Shown here one piece after another: positions 62,282 to 64,000 of a stretch of DNA of 64,000 bases (its first letter is position 1; every line of letters begins with the position of its first letter). The position numbers and the translations under genes were made by a program. The DNA is taken from the NCBI RefSeq assembly GCF_009829945.1, contig NZ_SZZT01000005.1, forward strand, positions 1 through 64,000, written 5' to 3'. The stretch comes from Pantoea sp. SoEX. Its GTDB lineage: Bacteria > Pseudomonadota > Gammaproteobacteria > Enterobacterales > Enterobacteriaceae. The notes beneath the pieces are model-generated. The model did not search any database, was not told where the DNA came from, and saw only the letters and a program-made list of their open reading frames with translations.

Positions 62282-62917
62282 ATGAAAGATTGGAAACGTC
62301 AGTTCATTGAATTTGCTATTAGTAGAAAATTAATACAATTTGGAAATTTCATTTTGAAATCTGGAAGGAAAAGTCCATATTTTTTTAATAGTGGATTGAT
62401 ATCTAATGGAAATGATTTAGCTAAATTAGGATATTTTTATGCACAAGCTTTAATAGAAAGTAAAATTGAGTTTGATGTATTATTTGGTTTAGCTTATAAA
62501 GGTATTCCTATTGTTATTTCCATGGCTATAGCTATGTCTAAACATTATAAAATTAAAGTACCTTATTGTTTTAATAGAAAAGAAATTAAGGATCATGGTG
62601 AAAGGGGATTATTAATAGGAAGCCCTTTATATGGAAAAGTGATGGTAGTAGACGATGTAATAACTACTGGAATAAGCATTTATAAATCAATTGATATTAT
62701 TAATATTTATAATGCACATTTAACTGGAATATTAATTTCATTGGATAGACAAGAAACCAAATTTAATGACTATAAACACGTAATTAAAATAAATAATAGA
62801 TATAAAATTAATTCTATAATAACTTTATCTGATTTAATAGAATACTTGAAAAATAAACCAAATATGTCTGGTAATTTAAAATCCATATACTCTTATCAAG
62901 ATATTTATGGAATATAA
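62282..62917 (+). CDS. pyrE: Orotate phosphoribosyltransferase
   Basis: PyrE joins orotate to PRPP, giving OMP in pyrimidine synthesis. I start at the ATG at 62282 (MKDWKRQFIEFA), giving 211 residues (213 in E. coli); an upstream TTG would add 13 that are not conserved. The LKSGRKSPYFFN block, CFNRKEIKDHGE and the PRPP motif VMVVDDVITTG near 120 are intact. It is followed by a short hairpin and converges with ilvC. Confidence 0.96.
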   Translation: MKDWKRQFIEFAISRKLIQFGNFILKSGRKSPYFFNSGLISNGNDLAKLGYFYAQALIESKIEFDVLFGLAYKGIPIVISMAIAMSKHYKIKVPYCFNRKEIKDHGERGLLIGSPLYGKVMVVDDVITTGISIYKSIDIINIYNAHLTGILISLDRQETKFNDYKHVIKINNRYKINSIITLSDLIEYLKNKPNMSGNLKSIYSYQDIYGI

Positions 62918-62924
62918 AAATTAG

Positions 62925-62943
62925 GCAACAATTAGGGTTGCTT
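62925..62943 (+). terminator. Weak hairpin terminator after pyrE
   Basis: The stem GCAAC / GTTGC, extendable by two weaker pairs, encloses a seven-base loop and is followed by TTTAAAATTTTTTATTT. It lies a few bases after the pyrE stop codon, before the convergent ilvC end. Confidence 0.5.
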
Positions 62944-63086
62944 TAAAATTTTTTATTTAATATATAAAGTGTATATATTAAAACCCCTATTAATTTTTAA
63001 CATTAATGAAATAGAAAACTAATTTTTATATGAAATAACAGTCTTCATTCAGCTTATTTTGATTTTGTTATTACGATTTATATTTT

Positions 63087-64000
63087 TTACTTTTTCATAT
63101 TTATCATGTAACTACGAAGTTTATGTCCAATAACTTCAATTGGATGTTTTCTTATTAATTCATTTATATCACGTAATTTTTCGTTATGTATTATATTATT
63201 ATCATATGATTTTCCTAAATCACCTGGTATTAATGAATCAATAAATTTTTTTAATAATGGAATAGCTTTAGAAGAAAATAAATAATTACCATATTCAGCA
63301 GTATCAGATATAATTAAATTCATCTCATAGAGGCGTTTACGAGCAATAGTATTTGCAATAAGCGGTAGTTCATGAAGAGATTCATAGTAAGCAGATTCTT
63401 CTGCAATTCCAACATGTATCATAGTTTCAAATGTTAACTCAATACCAGCTTTTATCATAGCTACCATAATTAAACCTTTGTCATAATATTCTTGTTCAGA
63501 AATTTCTCCTGTATAGTTATTTAAACATTTTTCAAACATAGTATTTCGAGTTTTTTCTCTCCAAAAAATCAAATTTTTATCATTATTTTTCCAATCATTT
63601 ATCATATTATAAGAAAAATTACCGGAAATAATATTATCCATATGTTCATGAAATAATGGGGTCATAATTTTTTTTAGTTCTTCTGATATATAATATGCAC
63701 GAATTTTTGCATAATTAGATAATCTATCCATCATTAAAGTAATTCCACCAATTTTTAATGATTCAGTTATAGTTTCCCATCCAAATTGAATAAATTTTGT
63801 AGCATAATCAGCGTCTACTCCGTCATCTATTAATTTTTCGAAGCATAACAGTGAACCGGTTTGTAACATGCCACACAATATGGTTTGTTCTCCCATTAAA
63901 TCTGATTTTACTTCAGCTATAAATGATGATTCTAATACACCTGCACGATCGCTACCGATAGCAACTGCCCAAGATTTAGCAATATTTATACCGTTGTTTT
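63087..64000 (-). CDS. ilvC: Ketol-acid reductoisomerase, 3' part (cut by window edge)
   Basis: IlvC converts acetolactate or acetohydroxybutyrate to the dihydroxy acid in valine, isoleucine and leucine synthesis. About 303 C-terminal residues are in the window; the frame runs off the right end and continues through [36 protein letters not shown] and [26 protein letters not shown]. It is the long (class II, about 490 residues) enterobacterial form. The last few residues of the E. coli protein are missing (it ends MINMKK). An essential-amino-acid gene, as expected for a nutritional symbiont. Confidence 0.96.
   Translation of the reverse strand, partial: NNGINIAKSWAVAIGSDRAGVLESSFIAEVKSDLMGEQTILCGMLQTGSLLCFEKLIDDGVDADYATKFIQFGWETITESLKIGGITLMMDRLSNYAKIRAYYISEELKKIMTPLFHEHMDNIISGNFSYNMINDWKNNDKNLIFWREKTRNTMFEKCLNNYTGEISEQEYYDKGLIMVAMIKAGIELTFETMIHVGIAEESAYYESLHELPLIANTIARKRLYEMNLIISDTAEYGNYLFSSKAIPLLKKFIDSLIPGDLGKSYDNNIIHNEKLRDINELIRKHPIEVIGHKLRSYMINMKK

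Overview
The window is a 64-kb piece of a strongly A+T-rich gammaproteobacterial chromosome. Its proteins read like Enterobacterales orthologues (RNase H, DnaQ, HtpG, Lon, CyoA-E, Dxs, Tgt, IlvC and many others align closely with the E. coli proteins as I remember them). Gene order follows long stretches of the E. coli map, but many intervening genes are missing, the spacers are A/T-rich and empty, there is one clearly dead gene and there are no insertion sequences, prophages or CRISPR arrays. This is the pattern of a reduced-genome, host-restricted symbiont, most likely of an insect. The allantoin-degradation genes would suit a host that excretes purine nitrogen, for example a stinkbug gut symbiont of the Ishikawaella type; that last step is a guess that I cannot check from sequence alone.

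Layout. (1) 1-1300: rnhA and dnaQ, divergent. (2) 1622-9344: an accessory catabolic module of seven hpx genes: allantoin racemase hpxA and allantoinase hpxB (+), the amidase pair hpxY/hpxX with the Ntn-hydrolase hpxW (-), then ureidoglycine aminotransferase hpxJ and allantoate amidohydrolase hpxK (+). Together they could take allantoin to glycine, ammonia and oxamate/oxalate, which is nitrogen salvage. (3) 9895-52114: a long block colinear with the E. coli region from ybaL to proC, read in the reverse direction: ybaL, hemH, adk, htpG, ybaB, dnaX, hha, the 4.5S RNA gene ffs, mdlBA, queC, ppiD, hupB, lon, clpX, clpP, tig, bolA, cyoABCDE, yajR, a rhodanese-only remnant of thiI, dxs, a thiL pseudogene, nusB, ribH, ribD, secF, secD, yajC, tgt, queA, brnQ, proC. 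(4) 52198-56791: purK, purE, cysS, folD and tRNA-Arg(UCU). (5) 57069-62917: coaD, mutM, rpmG, rpmB, dut, a TIM-barrel isomerase-family gene, yicC, pyrE. (6) 63087-64000: the 3' part of ilvC, cut by the window edge.

How the genes work together. The retained core covers protein quality control (HtpG, Lon, ClpXP, trigger factor, PpiD), secretion (SecDF-YajC, SRP RNA), aerobic respiration (cytochrome bo3, with heme from HemH and CyoE), cofactor supply (riboflavin, folate, CoA, isoprenoid precursor) and queuosine tRNA modification (QueC, QueA, Tgt). Amino-acid provisioning is represented by ProC and IlvC, nucleotide synthesis by PurEK, PyrE, Adk and Dut.

Most notable observations: the hpx module; the survival of only the C-terminal rhodanese domain of ThiI, with its own start signals, about 2 kb from a thiL gene that is recognisably decayed; a DnaX that stops at the end of domain III and so cannot make tau; an SRP RNA whose 3' strand also forms a terminator-like hairpin; and a non-syntenic TIM-barrel gene at an inversion boundary.
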